From Temnopleurus reevesii (Eukaryota > Echinodermata > Echinoidea > Temnopleuroida > Temnopleuridae): a stretch of DNA of 28,326 nucleotides. The notes under the pieces were generated by a model. The model was not told the origin of the DNA and ran no database searches. It saw nothing but the letters and a program-made list of their open reading frames with translations. A program made the translations under genes and the position numbers. The stretch lies in contig BQKZ01002341.1 of the NCBI GenBank assembly GCA_036244855.1, positions 57,689-86,014 on the forward strand, written 5' to 3'. Numbering within the stretch: position 1 is the stretch's first letter; each line of letters begins with the position of its first letter. Shown one piece after another: positions 19,446-28,326 of the stretch.

Positions 19446-20390
19446 TGTGGAAACATCTCGCAATCGTCTTCAATCATTCCAAATCGAGGCTGGAAGAATG
19501 ATGAAGACATTTCGATTTATTTTCTTCATTTCTTCTAAGACATCAGGCTTAAAATGAGATTGGTTTGGATTCAAGAAATAAAAAAATAAGAGCAATTTTC
19601 TCGGTCCGTGACTAAGGTGATTACTTTTCTATTTTACTCGGTGAATGTTTGTAAGGGTCCACATGTTTTGTTGGCATTTATGCCATCACGGCAGCGGTAA
19701 CAGAAATCCCCCACCTCGGCGCCCGCCTGGCGTCTGTATCAATACCCACTAACCTTGACGGGAATGAAGAAAAATGGTGCTTTATTGTAACGGGGATAAT
19801 GATTGAAATATTTTGTCACTATAAAGTGTTTCATTATACCTCAACTATAATGATGTTTATTTGGAGAAATAGGACGTTTTATCCAATTATCGAAGTTATC
19901 GCGGGATTAATTTCGTTGTAAAGAGAAATTGGTGATGTGGATAACATTTTTCACATCAACATTCTTTATCTCTTGATTACAAAAGGATGATTTTGATATA
20001 CATCCTTATTTTATTCACTATCTTTAATCGAAAATTTGAAATATTCATTATATTGTGGACCCCATTGGAATTACATCGTAATTTTCTCGTCATTATGATT
20101 GTTCGAATAGACCGTGATTCACCATCAACACCAATTAACCTCTGACAGACATGTTGAATTTATGTGATTTTTGTTTTGTCTCTGAAAAGGAAAACTCCAG
20201 GACGAGGGTGCTAGGAGGGTGGTCATTAAACATTCAAATTACTGTCATGTCTTTATAAGTTATCATAATTTTCAGTTGTTGTCGTTGCCATAGATATAAG
20301 AGCGAGATGGAGAGCCTCACCACGCCCACTTAGCAACTTACATCGGCCATGTCTACACTTAACGCCAAAACCCAGAAATGTCAGAAACTA
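19446..20390. other. Unique DNA, no gene seen
   Basis: Mostly AT-rich. A GC-richer patch at 19680-19745 and a GC-box-like word (ccacgcccac, near 20321) are the only notable sites. Confidence 0.4.
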
Positions 20391-20392
20391 CG

Positions 20393-20649
20393 ACAGTCCT
20401 ACTGAAGAGTATACGTGCAGCGCAACAGCGAGTTGTTCAACATTACTCGTTAAGGCGTCTTGTTTGTTTGTGGAAAAGGCGGGAAGGCGACTCGTAAAAA
20501 ACTCGCCTATGCGTCTTGTCAAGGACGACAAGATCGGGAGGGCAAATTGTGTAAACTCGCCGTGACACCTTGTGTACAACGAAACAGCGAGAAGGTACTT
20601 GTAGAAACTCGCCTTTGCGCTAAAGGTATAATGATTCCTTAGGACTGTA
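20393..20649. mobile_element. Foldback MITE with acagtccta ends
   Basis: Termini acagtccta and taggactgt are exact inverted repeats. The arms continue as gcgcaacagcgagttgttca on the left against gcgcaaaggcgagtttctac on the right-hand complement. Several aggcga/tcgcct modules repeat inside, plus a tcttgtc/gacaaga hairpin. TA lies next to the right end; the left TA is not intact. Small open frames here read through the arms. Confidence 0.65.
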
Positions 20650-21235
20650 TAAGTTTCTGAATCCGTAAATTTTCGACTTCATGTGTGAGCCATTCTAGAG
20701 AAAGGAACTCATTGACACACACGATTATCATTACTATAAGCAGAAGATATCAAGTAATTTGACAAAGTAAACAACATCATTCAAGGATTTACAACATTCT
20801 TATGAGCACAAATGAAGCAGCTTCCCTCTTTATTCATTTAACAGGTGCAAATCTGTCCGATATTTATCTACTGAATATGAGGGAAGAATATTTATTTTGT
20901 GTGAATCAGCTATTTGTGAATATATAGAAGTTCTTTACCTTGTCTTTACTTTGTCCTTTGCATATACATGTACACACCACGGTCCAATAAGGTTGAAATG
21001 TTGTATAAGATAACCCAGGTTACCACAGGTATATATTATTTGATATACAAAAATAATTTTGTTTAGACAATATGAAGGGCTACTTTATTGTTCTGAGTAA
21101 AATAATAAAATTAGAATAAATAATCCACATTCAATAATTTGTTATAAATTGATTTTTTACCTCGTTGTGGTATTATGGATTTTTTAACGAAAAGAAAAGA
21201 AAAACAGGTGTCAACGTCATCCTTATTCATTTACA
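20650..21235. other. Unique AT-rich DNA, no gene seen
   Basis: No feature recognised. Confidence 0.45.
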
Positions 21236-21400
21236 AAGAGAGAGGGAGAGAGGGGGATATTGATGAGGGTGAAGGGTGTGGCCGCGCATGGACATTAAGC
21301 CATTGAGTATGAGATAAGCGTGTGCGTGTGAATTTGCTTGTGTGGGTATGTGTTTGTGTGTTTCGGTGTGCGTGTTCGTGCTTTTGTGCGTTTTCAGCAC
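21236..21400. repeat. GA patch and GT-rich patch
   Basis: A short GAGAGGGA patch (21236-21256) is followed by a GTGTGCGTGTG-like degenerate stretch (about 21315-21390). Overlapping open frames are histidine/threonine-rich artefacts. Confidence 0.7.
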
Positions 21401-21654
21401 ATTTGTGTAATTTCCTCGCTTGAGTAAAAACACAAATAATAAGCACCTAATTTGATAATTTCAAGAAAAATATATCTCAAATATTTGAATACAAAACTAC
21501 TCATCAAGAAATTGAAAAATAAACACGATAATTTTGCGTTGAGTGGGAATATGTAAGGTTTAATGATTTCCTCATTTTACTTCTGTTTAACTTTCTTCAC
21601 AAATCTTCATATCAATTGAGTATTGATACAAGAAAACGCCATAAATAGCAACAT

Positions 21655-21805
21655 CATCGACGTTCGGGCAGAGCGGTGCACTCCAAGGCCAGTACGCCTG
21701 AGCTCGCCGCGTCGCCAATCAATGCGATAGGGTAAAACACCTGCCCACAGCCGGAGCCTAATGCGGCGCAATAACAGCGCTGATGACTTCATTACCGTTG
21801 TAAAG
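21655..21805. promoter_or_regulatory. CpG-richer patch
   Basis: CpG words cluster (gacgttcgggcagagcgg, gctcgccgcgtcgccaatca, aatgcggcgcaataacagcg) together with a CACCTG E-box and ccaatca. It sits between an AT-rich stretch and a purine tract. No gene attached is visible. Confidence 0.22.
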
Positions 21806-21894
21806 AGTTACATAAAGAAGCCGCTTGAATTGAATTACTCTCGACAGATAAGCTTCAAAAGAGCTCCTCTTTTATCGCAGATTGGAAAGAAATG

Positions 21895-22075
21895 GTCGGG
21901 GAGGAGAGAAGGAGGGATGAGGAGGGTATGAGGAAGATGAGGATGGAGGGGAGGGAAGAGGAAGGCAACGGGAGGAGGAGGAGGAAAGGGAGAAGAAGGA
22001 GAAGAAGACGACGACGAAGAAGAATGTGAAGAAGGAGAAGGAGAAGGCGGAGGTGGAGAACGGGGAAGAAAGAAT
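21895..22075 (+). repeat. Long purine-rich GGA/GAA tract
   Basis: About 180 bases are nearly all purine on the plus strand, in GGA, GAA and GACGAC units. Minus-strand open frames are poly-S, poly-L or poly-P artefacts. Confidence 0.88.
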
Positions 22076-22120
22076 AAAGAAAGTATATAGAATTGAAGGA
22101 ACATAATGGAAGGAGGGTGC

Positions 22121-22364
22121 TAATGGCCAATTCACACGTTTGCATTTTTAGCCTGCGTCTACTCAGCTTTTGAAAAATTAAAACACGCTTAAAAATCGCA
22201 CAGCATACGCTGATTATATCGTTCAGCTTGCGCTAAAGGAGCATACGCCGAACGTCAGTCTACCGTATGACCTGCGTATTTCTGCGTCCAGGGAGCCCTT
22301 TTAATGTAAAAAAAAACGCTGGGTCGACTCAGACTAAAAACGCCAAGCTCTGCGTTGGCCTTTA
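22121..22364. mobile_element. TA-flanked foldback MITE, copy 3
   Basis: Left arm taatggccaattcacacgtt and complemented right arm taaaggccaacgcagagctt continue into tttttagcctgcgtc/gactcagactaaaaa. The inner region keeps ttcagcttgcgct, gccgaacgtcagtctaccgt and gacctgcgta, as in the copies at 4121 and 5856. The outer ends have TA. Non-coding. Confidence 0.75.
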
Positions 22365-22650
22365 TGAAAACGGGTATTACCAAACACGCAGAAAGAAAAT
22401 TAACACAGTTGATAACAAAAATGTAGGGAAATTTTGGTGACCCCTATTTCATTTGGCAGTTTGGGCCATCGATAATTTATTATCATACATCTCCTCTTAT
22501 ATGCATTTGCATGTTTTTAGTAACATACTTTGCCTAAATACTTTTAAAAGATGAACTTGGATTTTTTGAAAGTGTATTGTGTTCGCTCGTTCTGAAGGCC
22601 AACCCCGACAAAATAATGATCCTGCATCATTAATCAAAACGAATATTTCT

Positions 22651-22681
<31 letters not shown>

Positions 22682-22887
22682 ACGGCTTTTATATAGCGCT
22701 TATCAACTCTAAGAATTCTCTAAGCGCTCTACAATTGCAGCATTATTACCCTGGCTTTAGCTGGCAGCTACTTCATTAGCGCACTTGGCGTTTGAAGGAA
22801 TAAATATTCTTGCCAGGTACCCATTCACCTCACCTGGGTTGAGTGCAGCACACTATGGGTAAATTTCTTGCTGAAGGAAATTAACTC
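22651..22887 (-). mobile_element. SINE, minus strand, head missing
   Basis: Read on the minus strand it has cttcagcaagaaatt, ctcaacccaggtgaggtgaa, the agctaaagccagggtaataa core, an agcgcttagagaa...agcgctatataaaa end and an ATT tail (22651-22679 as ATA on plus). The tRNA-derived head with A and B boxes is absent: the sequence switches to MITE-like DNA at about 22888. Confidence 0.75.
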
Positions 22888-23013
22888 AGGGACCTGTCAC
22901 ATAAAACAGATACGATAAATTGAAAATTGATCGTATCTCTATAGAACACGCTTTGCCATTGACTTACGATTAATATCTATTGTAAGTTTAATTGCATTTA
23001 CGTTACAGCCCCC
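22888..23013. mobile_element. Short MITE abutting truncated SINE
   Basis: Begins agggacctgtcacataaaac and ends cgttacagccccc, imperfect inverted termini of the same general style as 10038-10164. The internal hairpin gatacgat...gatcgtatc is near perfect. No coding capacity. Confidence 0.5.
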
Positions 23014-24426
23014 AATAATAATCTATTCCGTCACCATCCGAAAGACGTGACCTGAAAATTGAACTCGAAATTCCATGTCACTCAAGATTACAGGCGCAGT
23101 TTGCCTGTTTTTTTTTTAGCAGTAATTATGATGAGGAAAGCGCAAAAGTTTTCTGTGTGATTATAAGTATCAATTTCACGCTAACTATACATGTATATAT
23201 TTCCTCTTCCCAATGTATTGAATAAAGCACACATGAAATGGCTTAGCTTTCTAATGAATCTCAGATAAATGATCGATCAGGGTTATTGCATTGTATAGTT
23301 TTCTCCTTGACTTGTAGATACACTCTCTCGTGTGTTACGTAATCAAACACGTTCCCCGTATTAAAGATTTCGTGTTTCTTGAGGCCTTGGAGGAAAGTTG
23401 AACCACCTCATATAGTCATGGAATGATCATGTAGAATATTCTTTAATTAGAATTACATAACTTTTGCATGTTATTCCATTTGAAACAAATATTGCTATTT
23501 TGCAGTATTATGGAGAGGTTTAATCAATTAAGTAAATATTAACGACTTTACCAGTTAAATTCAAACTACAGTTGTATCTTAAAAGCAATTCGTATTTCAA
23601 GCATTTCATTTCGCGCAGAATGCATTGAATGTGTACGATATGTGACTTTGGCAAAATGAATGACCAATTCGATAAATTGCTTGAAAAGATTAGAAAATTG
23701 ACAGGGAAAACCTGTTAGTATAGAAACAAATGTGCATGTATAGAAACAGTACGGAATTACTCATCAGTAAAGTGGTGGAAATCATTTCTCTATAGTTATA
23801 TGCAGCAGTCTTACTAAAAGAAAACCATATCCAAAATCAATGAAATACAATTTATGTCTAATTTTATCCCTATTACCGTACATTCACTCTTTCAAAAATG
23901 ATATTTAATAATTTAATTGAATTGTTATGTCGAAGAATAAAAAGATGGCTCTCCTTACAAACAAAGAAAAATGATGATGCTCGTCAACCTCATTGTGATA
24001 ATTGTTACTTTCACGAACATTCAATTCAATTCAATGTTTATTCATCATTATATCATCGTAACCAGGAGGCTGAATTGTGATATATTAAACAAACAAGAGA
24101 TAAAACGTTTAGAATAGATAACAGCATAGCATGTAAGTAAAATCTATCTAAGGCGATATATACATTTTTATAACAAGTTATGACGTTACTTTTGTCAAAT
24201 AAACTGATTTATTCATCAATAATCCTTTGGAAATGTAAATTGCAACGATTTCTATAGCTCATGTAGTAAGAAAACTTTAAACCTTCAAAATATAAGCAAA
24301 ATGTAGTTTGTTTGTAATTCGAATATAGGTATTAATTACTTTTGTTGGAAATTGAAGCAACTTTTGAAGATTATGAATAATTATTTTTTCTTTATTCAGT
24401 GAAGCTATTTATATTTTGGTTTTAAT
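23014..24426. other. Unique AT-rich DNA, no gene seen
   Basis: No gene recognised. Near 24018-24042 the words cattcaattcaattcaatg resemble a pentamer (TTGAA)n tail of a retroelement on the minus strand, but nothing upstream of it supports an element. Confidence 0.4.
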
Positions 24427-24573
24427 ACTCTCTCAATTCCTTGGATTAAAAATTAAAATCATTTATAAGATTAAACTGAATCTTCAAAATTGAAACTGTT
24501 GATACGCTTTGGGTTGGCTGGTCCCTGACTACAATGTTTAAACTGACTTTTTAATCCAAGGAATTGAAAGAGT
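24427..24573. mobile_element. Short foldback with 26-bp arms
   Basis: Left arm actctctcaattccttggat (running on through taaaaa) pairs with the complement of tttttaatccaaggaattga and gagt at the right, with one mismatch. The total is 147 bp and the loop has no coding capacity. Target duplication is unclear. A single-family assignment is not possible from this copy alone. Confidence 0.72.
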
Positions 24574-24727
24574 TATCCTTAATGTTAATCAACATTCCAT
24601 GACAGTACAAGATACGGACCAAATTTAATTGATTCGGGCCTCTGAAGAGCAATAAATACTTGGAAGAAACCGCTTTCCCGATCCAATGCCACGCGGGGTC
24701 ATGGAGGTTAAGTTACACAATTTTGGA

Positions 24728-24862
24728 AGCGGAGCCGTGGTATGGTGGTTCTGGCTCTCGCCTTTCAATCAGAGAGTCGCGGTTCGAGCCCCCACCTATA
24801 GCAGTAATTTCCTTCAGCAAGAAATACACCTACATCGTGCTACACTCAACCGATGTGTGATG
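24728..24862 (+). mobile_element. SINE head and partial body, 3' truncated
   Basis: A box TGGTATGGTGG (24738-24748) and B box GGTTCGAGCCC (24781-24791). The ctttcaa loop puts TTC (Glu-type) at the anticodon position. The body follows the family as far as ccttcagcaagaaatacacc and cactcaacc, then departs around 24852 without the ctaaagcc core or tail. Confidence 0.7.
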
Positions 24863-24914
24863 GGTGCATCAAAATTTGGATGATTTTTTGGGGGGGGCTG
24901 AAAGAACTCAATGA

Positions 24915-24995
24915 CATAGGTGAGGCTCAGACCGCGACTCGATCGCTGGTTGAAAGGCGAGGGCCAGAACCACAACACTACAAATCAGCTTCCAT
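24915..24995 (-). mobile_element. Second SINE head, inverted
   Basis: On the minus strand: ggaagctgatttgtagtgtt, gtggttctggccctcgcctt, then a gcggtctgagcctcacct B-box region. It lies about 50 bases from the end of the plus-strand SINE piece and points toward it. No body or tail follows. Confidence 0.65.
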
Positions 24996-25007
24996 ACGAC
25001 TGTATGG

Positions 25008-26525
25008 GACCTGCTGACTGTTCACCGGCTGATAACTGGTTATTTACCGGCTAAGTGTGAACGGGGATGATTTCGAAATCATATATATCATAGACACATA
25101 GGCGTTACATGACAATAGTTCGTTTTGACTAACGCTGTATTCGTTCAGCTTGTTCCAACGTACACAAGTGTTAGTAAAGCATCTCCTCCCATATATTAAT
25201 GCGCGCAGGGTATATATGCAAATGTAATTTATATTATACCCTTACGAGGAAACAGCCGAACAAACCCCGATGTTTTTCTAGACATATCTGAAAATAGGCC
25301 TAAATCAGGACGATAGTCGGTGTGTCATATCATTATAGGAACATAATAGGTAACCGATAACTGGTTATTTACCGAGTAATTGTGAACGGGGGTATGATCC
25401 TTAACATAGCGCACAGGTCATTGACTTCGTAGTCATATAGATCAGAGACAAATAGGCGTTACATCACAATCGTTCGTTTTGACTATAACACTACATTCGT
25501 TCAGCCTGCCCCGTCGTACGTAAGCGTTAGGCAAGCATCTTCCTTCATGTAAATGTGTGCTCAGGGAGATATGAATAGAAACTGATGCAATCCATATTTC
25601 GATTCTGTGGCGAACAACCGATATATAAGCACCGATGTTCTTCTAAACGTATCTGAAAACAAATCAGGGCGATAGTCGGTGTGCCTTATCATAATATGAA
25701 CTACTGACTGTTCACAGGCTGTTCATCAGCGAAGTGTAAACGGGGTCTAAGCCTTAACATATAACACGCAGGTCATTGACTTCGTAGTCATATAGATCAG
25801 AGACACATAGGCGTTATATCACAATCGTTCGTTTTGACTATAACACTACATTCGTTCAGCCTGCCCCGTCGTACGTAAGCGTTAGGCAAGCATCTTCCTT
25901 CCTGTAAATGTGTGCTCAGGGAGATATGAATAGAAACTGATGCAATCCATATTTCGATTCTGTGGCGAACAGCCGATATATAAGCACCGATGTTCTTCTA
26001 AACGTATCTGAAAACAAATCAGGGCGATAGTTGGTGTGCCTTATCATAGTAGGAACTGCTGGCTGTACACCGGCTGTTCATCAGTTAAGTGTAAACGGTG
26101 TATAAGCCTTAACATAACACACGGGTCAATGACTTCGGAATCATATAGATCAGATACACATAGGCGTTACATCACAATCGTTCGTTTTGACTAACGTTAT
26201 ATTCGTTCAGCTTGCTCCAACGTACACAAGTGTTAGTCAAGCATTTCCTCCCATGTGCTCGGGGAGATATAAGTGCAAATGCAATCTATATTATGCTTCT
26301 GTGGTAAACAGCCAGATAAACAACGATGTTTTCTATAAATATCTGAAGATAAATCGGGACGATAGTCAGTGTGCCTTATCATAGTAGAAATTATTGGCTT
26401 TTCACCGGCGGTTCATCCGCAAAATGTGAACGGGGTATAATCCTGAACATATAACACGCAGGTCATTGACTTCGTAGTCATATAGATCAGAGACACATAG
26501 GCGTTATATCACAATCGTTCGTTTT
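25008..26525 (+). repeat. Tandem array of a unit of about 354 bp
   Basis: Anchor word ggcgtt(a)ta/cat recurs at 25101, 25455, 25810, 26163 and 26500, giving spacings of 354, 355, 353 and 337. Approximate units are 25008-25346, 25347-25702, 25703-26053, 26054-26390 and a partial 26391-26525. Units 2 and 3 are nearly identical (both gactataacactacattcgt and ctgccccgtcgtacgtaagc). Units 1 and 4 share different versions (gtatattcgttcagctt-like, ccaacgtacacaagtgttag). The partial fifth matches the type of 2 and 3. The order is A-B-B-A-B(part). No open frame runs through a unit. Confidence 0.88.
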
Positions 26526-26526
26526 C

Positions 26527-27311
26527 AATTACAATCCATTACATGGCTTAGATATTGATCGGCAAAACGCTATTTATCTAACTAATTGGAGTTATCAAAG
26601 TTCCGTTGTGTGATGCATCGAGTCGTCTGGCTTCGCAGGAGATATAATAAATGGTGATTTTTATATGAAAAGAGACTTAGGGGTATGTAGACCACACCAA
26701 GAAGGTATGTTAATCATTAAAGTGTAGGGGATCAAAAGTTGTTACCGTATTATGATAAAATAATGATAGCTTATCATGCTTATTGTCGAAGATACATGGG
26801 CGTCGATCCGTACACCTCGCATAAGACACTAACCCCTCCGAGCCGTTTGTTGCTTTCTCTATATTCTATCTCTTTTAACACCTCTCATGACTTTATTCAA
26901 GCGAAGACATAACATCGAGTTATATTAACACCTTTTGCTATGCAAGAATTGCATAATTTTTCTAACTTTTTTCATCTCCCAGCTTTTTACGTGATAAATC
27001 GTGTTGACCTATCATCTGTATAGTACCACCCCACCATGTTCTTACTCTCGCCCAAGACACGGCACGAAGGTTTGGGAAATTTGAAGTGTCCTTTCGGCGG
27101 GCCCCAACCCCCTCCCCTGTTCCCGAACTGTAGGCATTGACAAAGTTGAAATGGTTCACGGATGATCATGTCTGAAGAAAATCATACATTCTTCTGAAAA
27201 AAATTATTAAAGTGTTCTTTTTATCCCGTATTTTGAATCAGGCTCATTATAGAATATTTTAAATTTCAAATATCCACTTTGCAATCGTTCTAAGCTCTTC
27301 AATGACCCATT
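26527..27311. other. Unique DNA, no gene seen
   Basis: AT-rich, with a short GC-rich patch (27090-27130, gcgggccccaaccccctccc). Open frames at 26962-27169 match nothing. Confidence 0.4.
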
Positions 27312-27557
27312 TAAATGCCCGAATCACACTTGCAAATATGCGAATTGAGGCTGACGAAAGCTGACGGATTAAAAAAATATACGGAAGCTGATACGTAAAG
27401 CGCAAAGGCGAGTTGTTCAACTTCTCGATTTCTGATCCTACAGAAGGCGCCTTGGTGAGTCGATTAATTCGCCTTCGAGCTACACTTATAAGCTTCCATA
27501 TTTTTCCAATTCGCCAGCCTTCGTCTGCCTCAATTCGCATAGGTGTGAGGGGCTTTA
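27312..27557. mobile_element. TA-flanked foldback MITE, related family
   Basis: Left arm taaatgcccgaatcacactt and complemented right arm taaagcccctcacacctatg continue as gcgaattgaggctgacgaaa/gcgaattgaggcagacgaag and then aatatacggaagct/aatatggaagct. The arms exceed 60 bp. The outer style (TA-AA.GCC..TCACAC..TGCG) resembles the 4121/5856/22121 family, while the middle gcgcaaaggcgagttgttca is close to a block in 20393-20649. Open frames on both strands here are readings of the arms. Confidence 0.75.
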
Positions 27558-28080
27558 AAGGGAACACATCCTGGATTTATCTAGCTCTAAGTGAGCGAGA
27601 AGAGTTAAATAAACAACTGTGAAACTTTCAAAATTTCAGTGATGTCCTTTAAAGGCGAATTTATGTTAGCAGCTTTGGCATAGTTTGTGATGTACGAACC
27701 GATGACTCACCATGCACTTACTTTGTAAATCACATTCTCTAAAATCTGTTTCTGTAAAAAAGAATAGACACAATAATTTGATGAGTTTTTTGGAAAAAAA
27801 AAAGAATTTTGATTTGTTGGTTATGAATTATGACGTCACAAAATCCGTCAAAAATGCCGACTCAAGGATTCCCATTAGCATGATCAAAAGGTACCATCCA
27901 GCACGAATTCTACCGAGACTTTGGAAATTTTTAACCTTTCATATGGATTATTCGATTTTGCTCAAATTTTCAAAGTTTGTTCACCGCATTTCCTTTCACT
28001 CACTCACAGCACAATAATTCCAGGGGTACATGGGTTCCCTTTGATAATAGTGATATTATATTAATGATGATACAGCACAT
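27558..28080. other. Unique AT-rich DNA, no confirmed gene
   Basis: A 101-codon plus-strand open frame (27712-28017) starts MHLLCKSHSLKSVSVKKN and is lysine- and phenylalanine-rich, as AT-rich DNA gives. It has no recognisable domain, no signal peptide and no visible splice context. A TGACGTCA palindrome lies inside it at 27831-27838. I do not call it a gene. Confidence 0.4.
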
Positions 28081-28104
28081 AGGTTTGTATTATCGATGCT
28101 GATG

Positions 28105-28156
28105 GCCGGCGCTAAAACTTTCCACTCATTATCACCCGGCTTTAGCTGGGAGCCAA
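28105..28156 (-). mobile_element. SINE core scrap, minus strand
   Basis: cattatcacccggctttagc plus tgggagcc is the complement of the SINE core (ggctcccagctaaagccggg). It runs into an A tract. Neither head nor tail is present. Confidence 0.55.
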
Positions 28157-28198
28157 AAAAAAAAAACACATTAATATATCGATGTTTTGAATAAAGTT

Positions 28199-28290
28199 TA
28201 TAAATAGCAGACTAGAAAAGGAACACGTCTTAACCAATGGCGAGCGAGCGAGGCGACAGTGGCTGACCAATCAGGTGGCACTATTTCACG
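28199..28290. promoter_or_regulatory. Promoter-like paired CCAAT boxes
   Basis: CCAAT occurs at 28234-28238 (taaccaatgg) and 28267-28271 (tgaccaatcagg), 33 bases apart. The second is close to the full NF-Y consensus. Between them lies gcgagcgagcgaggcgac, and CAGGTG overlaps the second. A TATAAATAG word at 28199-28207 is upstream of both in plus orientation, which is the wrong order for a plus-strand TATA promoter. Any driven gene would start beyond the window's right edge (plus) or lie to the left (minus), where I see none. Confidence 0.35.
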
Positions 28291-28326
28291 AACAAAGAGG
28301 GTCGGTATCGAGGGTCGATATTGACT

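Noticed and set aside
24018..24042. LINE 3' end with pentamer tail (cattcaattcaattcaatg)
   Set aside because: No coding or structural remnant lies next to it; too short to support an element.
25008..26525. CRISPR array
   Set aside because: Units are about 354 bp and repeated throughout, with no short repeat and unique spacer pattern; the DNA is eukaryotic.
27259..27622. Overlapping open frames on both strands (102 and 69 codons)
   Set aside because: Both read through the arms of one foldback, which also gives them similar segments.
27712..28017. 101-codon plus-strand open frame
   Set aside because: AT-rich composition accounts for its lysine and phenylalanine content; no domain, homology or splice signal is evident.
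28199..28207. TATA box TATAAATAG paired with the CCAAT boxes
   Set aside because: On the plus strand it lies upstream of the CCAAT boxes, and on the minus strand it does not read as a TATA box; the order does not fit a standard promoter.

Overview
The window is eukaryotic, non-coding animal DNA. I cannot support any protein-coding gene in it. The most likely source is an echinoderm, probably a sea urchin. I infer this from tRNA-headed SINEs that end in a short 'agcgct..tatata' tail plus (ATT)n, a high density of short foldback elements (MITEs), abundant microsatellites, and two strongly diverged versions of one locus lying side by side, as expected of a very polymorphic genome. The species call rests on memory of repeat style and not on a search. 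Another marine invertebrate remains possible.

Layout. 1-1570: unique DNA with a CpG-rich stretch (about 740-1060) and one weak exon-like segment (about 355-533). 1573-6321: a complex duplication with a single N at each inner boundary (2103 and 4574). The piece between the two Ns (2104-4573) starts with sequence almost identical to 1573-1735 and ends with sequence almost identical to 6109-6321, and it aligns in between to 1736-2102 plus 4575-6108. The simplest reading is that an alternative-haplotype contig was placed into the gap of its own homologue. The two versions differ by at least two MITE insertions and probably one SINE remnant. 6322-9500: unique AT-rich DNA, a SINE with an expanded TTA/TTC tail, a possible regulatory island (7780-8035), then long purine-rich tracts. 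9540-11820: AT-rich DNA with a MITE at 10038 and a CpG-richer patch near 11030-11260. 11818-12830: a foldback element bounded by CA/TG tracts that runs into a GT-rich minisatellite of about 700 bp and a GA tract. 12830-15250: several MITEs, including one with a GGTGTT array in its terminal repeat, then a complete SINE. 15250-18150: AT-rich DNA, GA/GT/ATC and CA microsatellites, and a possible conserved regulatory block (16885-17210). 18150-21800: mostly unique, with the best regulatory candidate at 19215-19445, a foldback at 20393-20649 and a CpG-richer patch at 21655-21805. 21895-24600: a purine tract, MITEs, a SINE truncated at its 5' end and a foldback. 24728-24995: two SINE tRNA heads pointing at each other. 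25008-26525: a tandem array of a unit of about 354 bp. 26527-28326: AT-rich DNA, another foldback (27312-27557), a SINE scrap, and a promoter-like pair of CCAAT boxes at the right edge.

There is no operon or gene system to describe. What interacts here is repeats: SINE tails that seeded microsatellites, several foldbacks that share terminal and internal modules, insertions that differ between haplotypes, and a tandem array whose units keep a small hairpin. The regulatory calls come from motif reading only and are low confidence.
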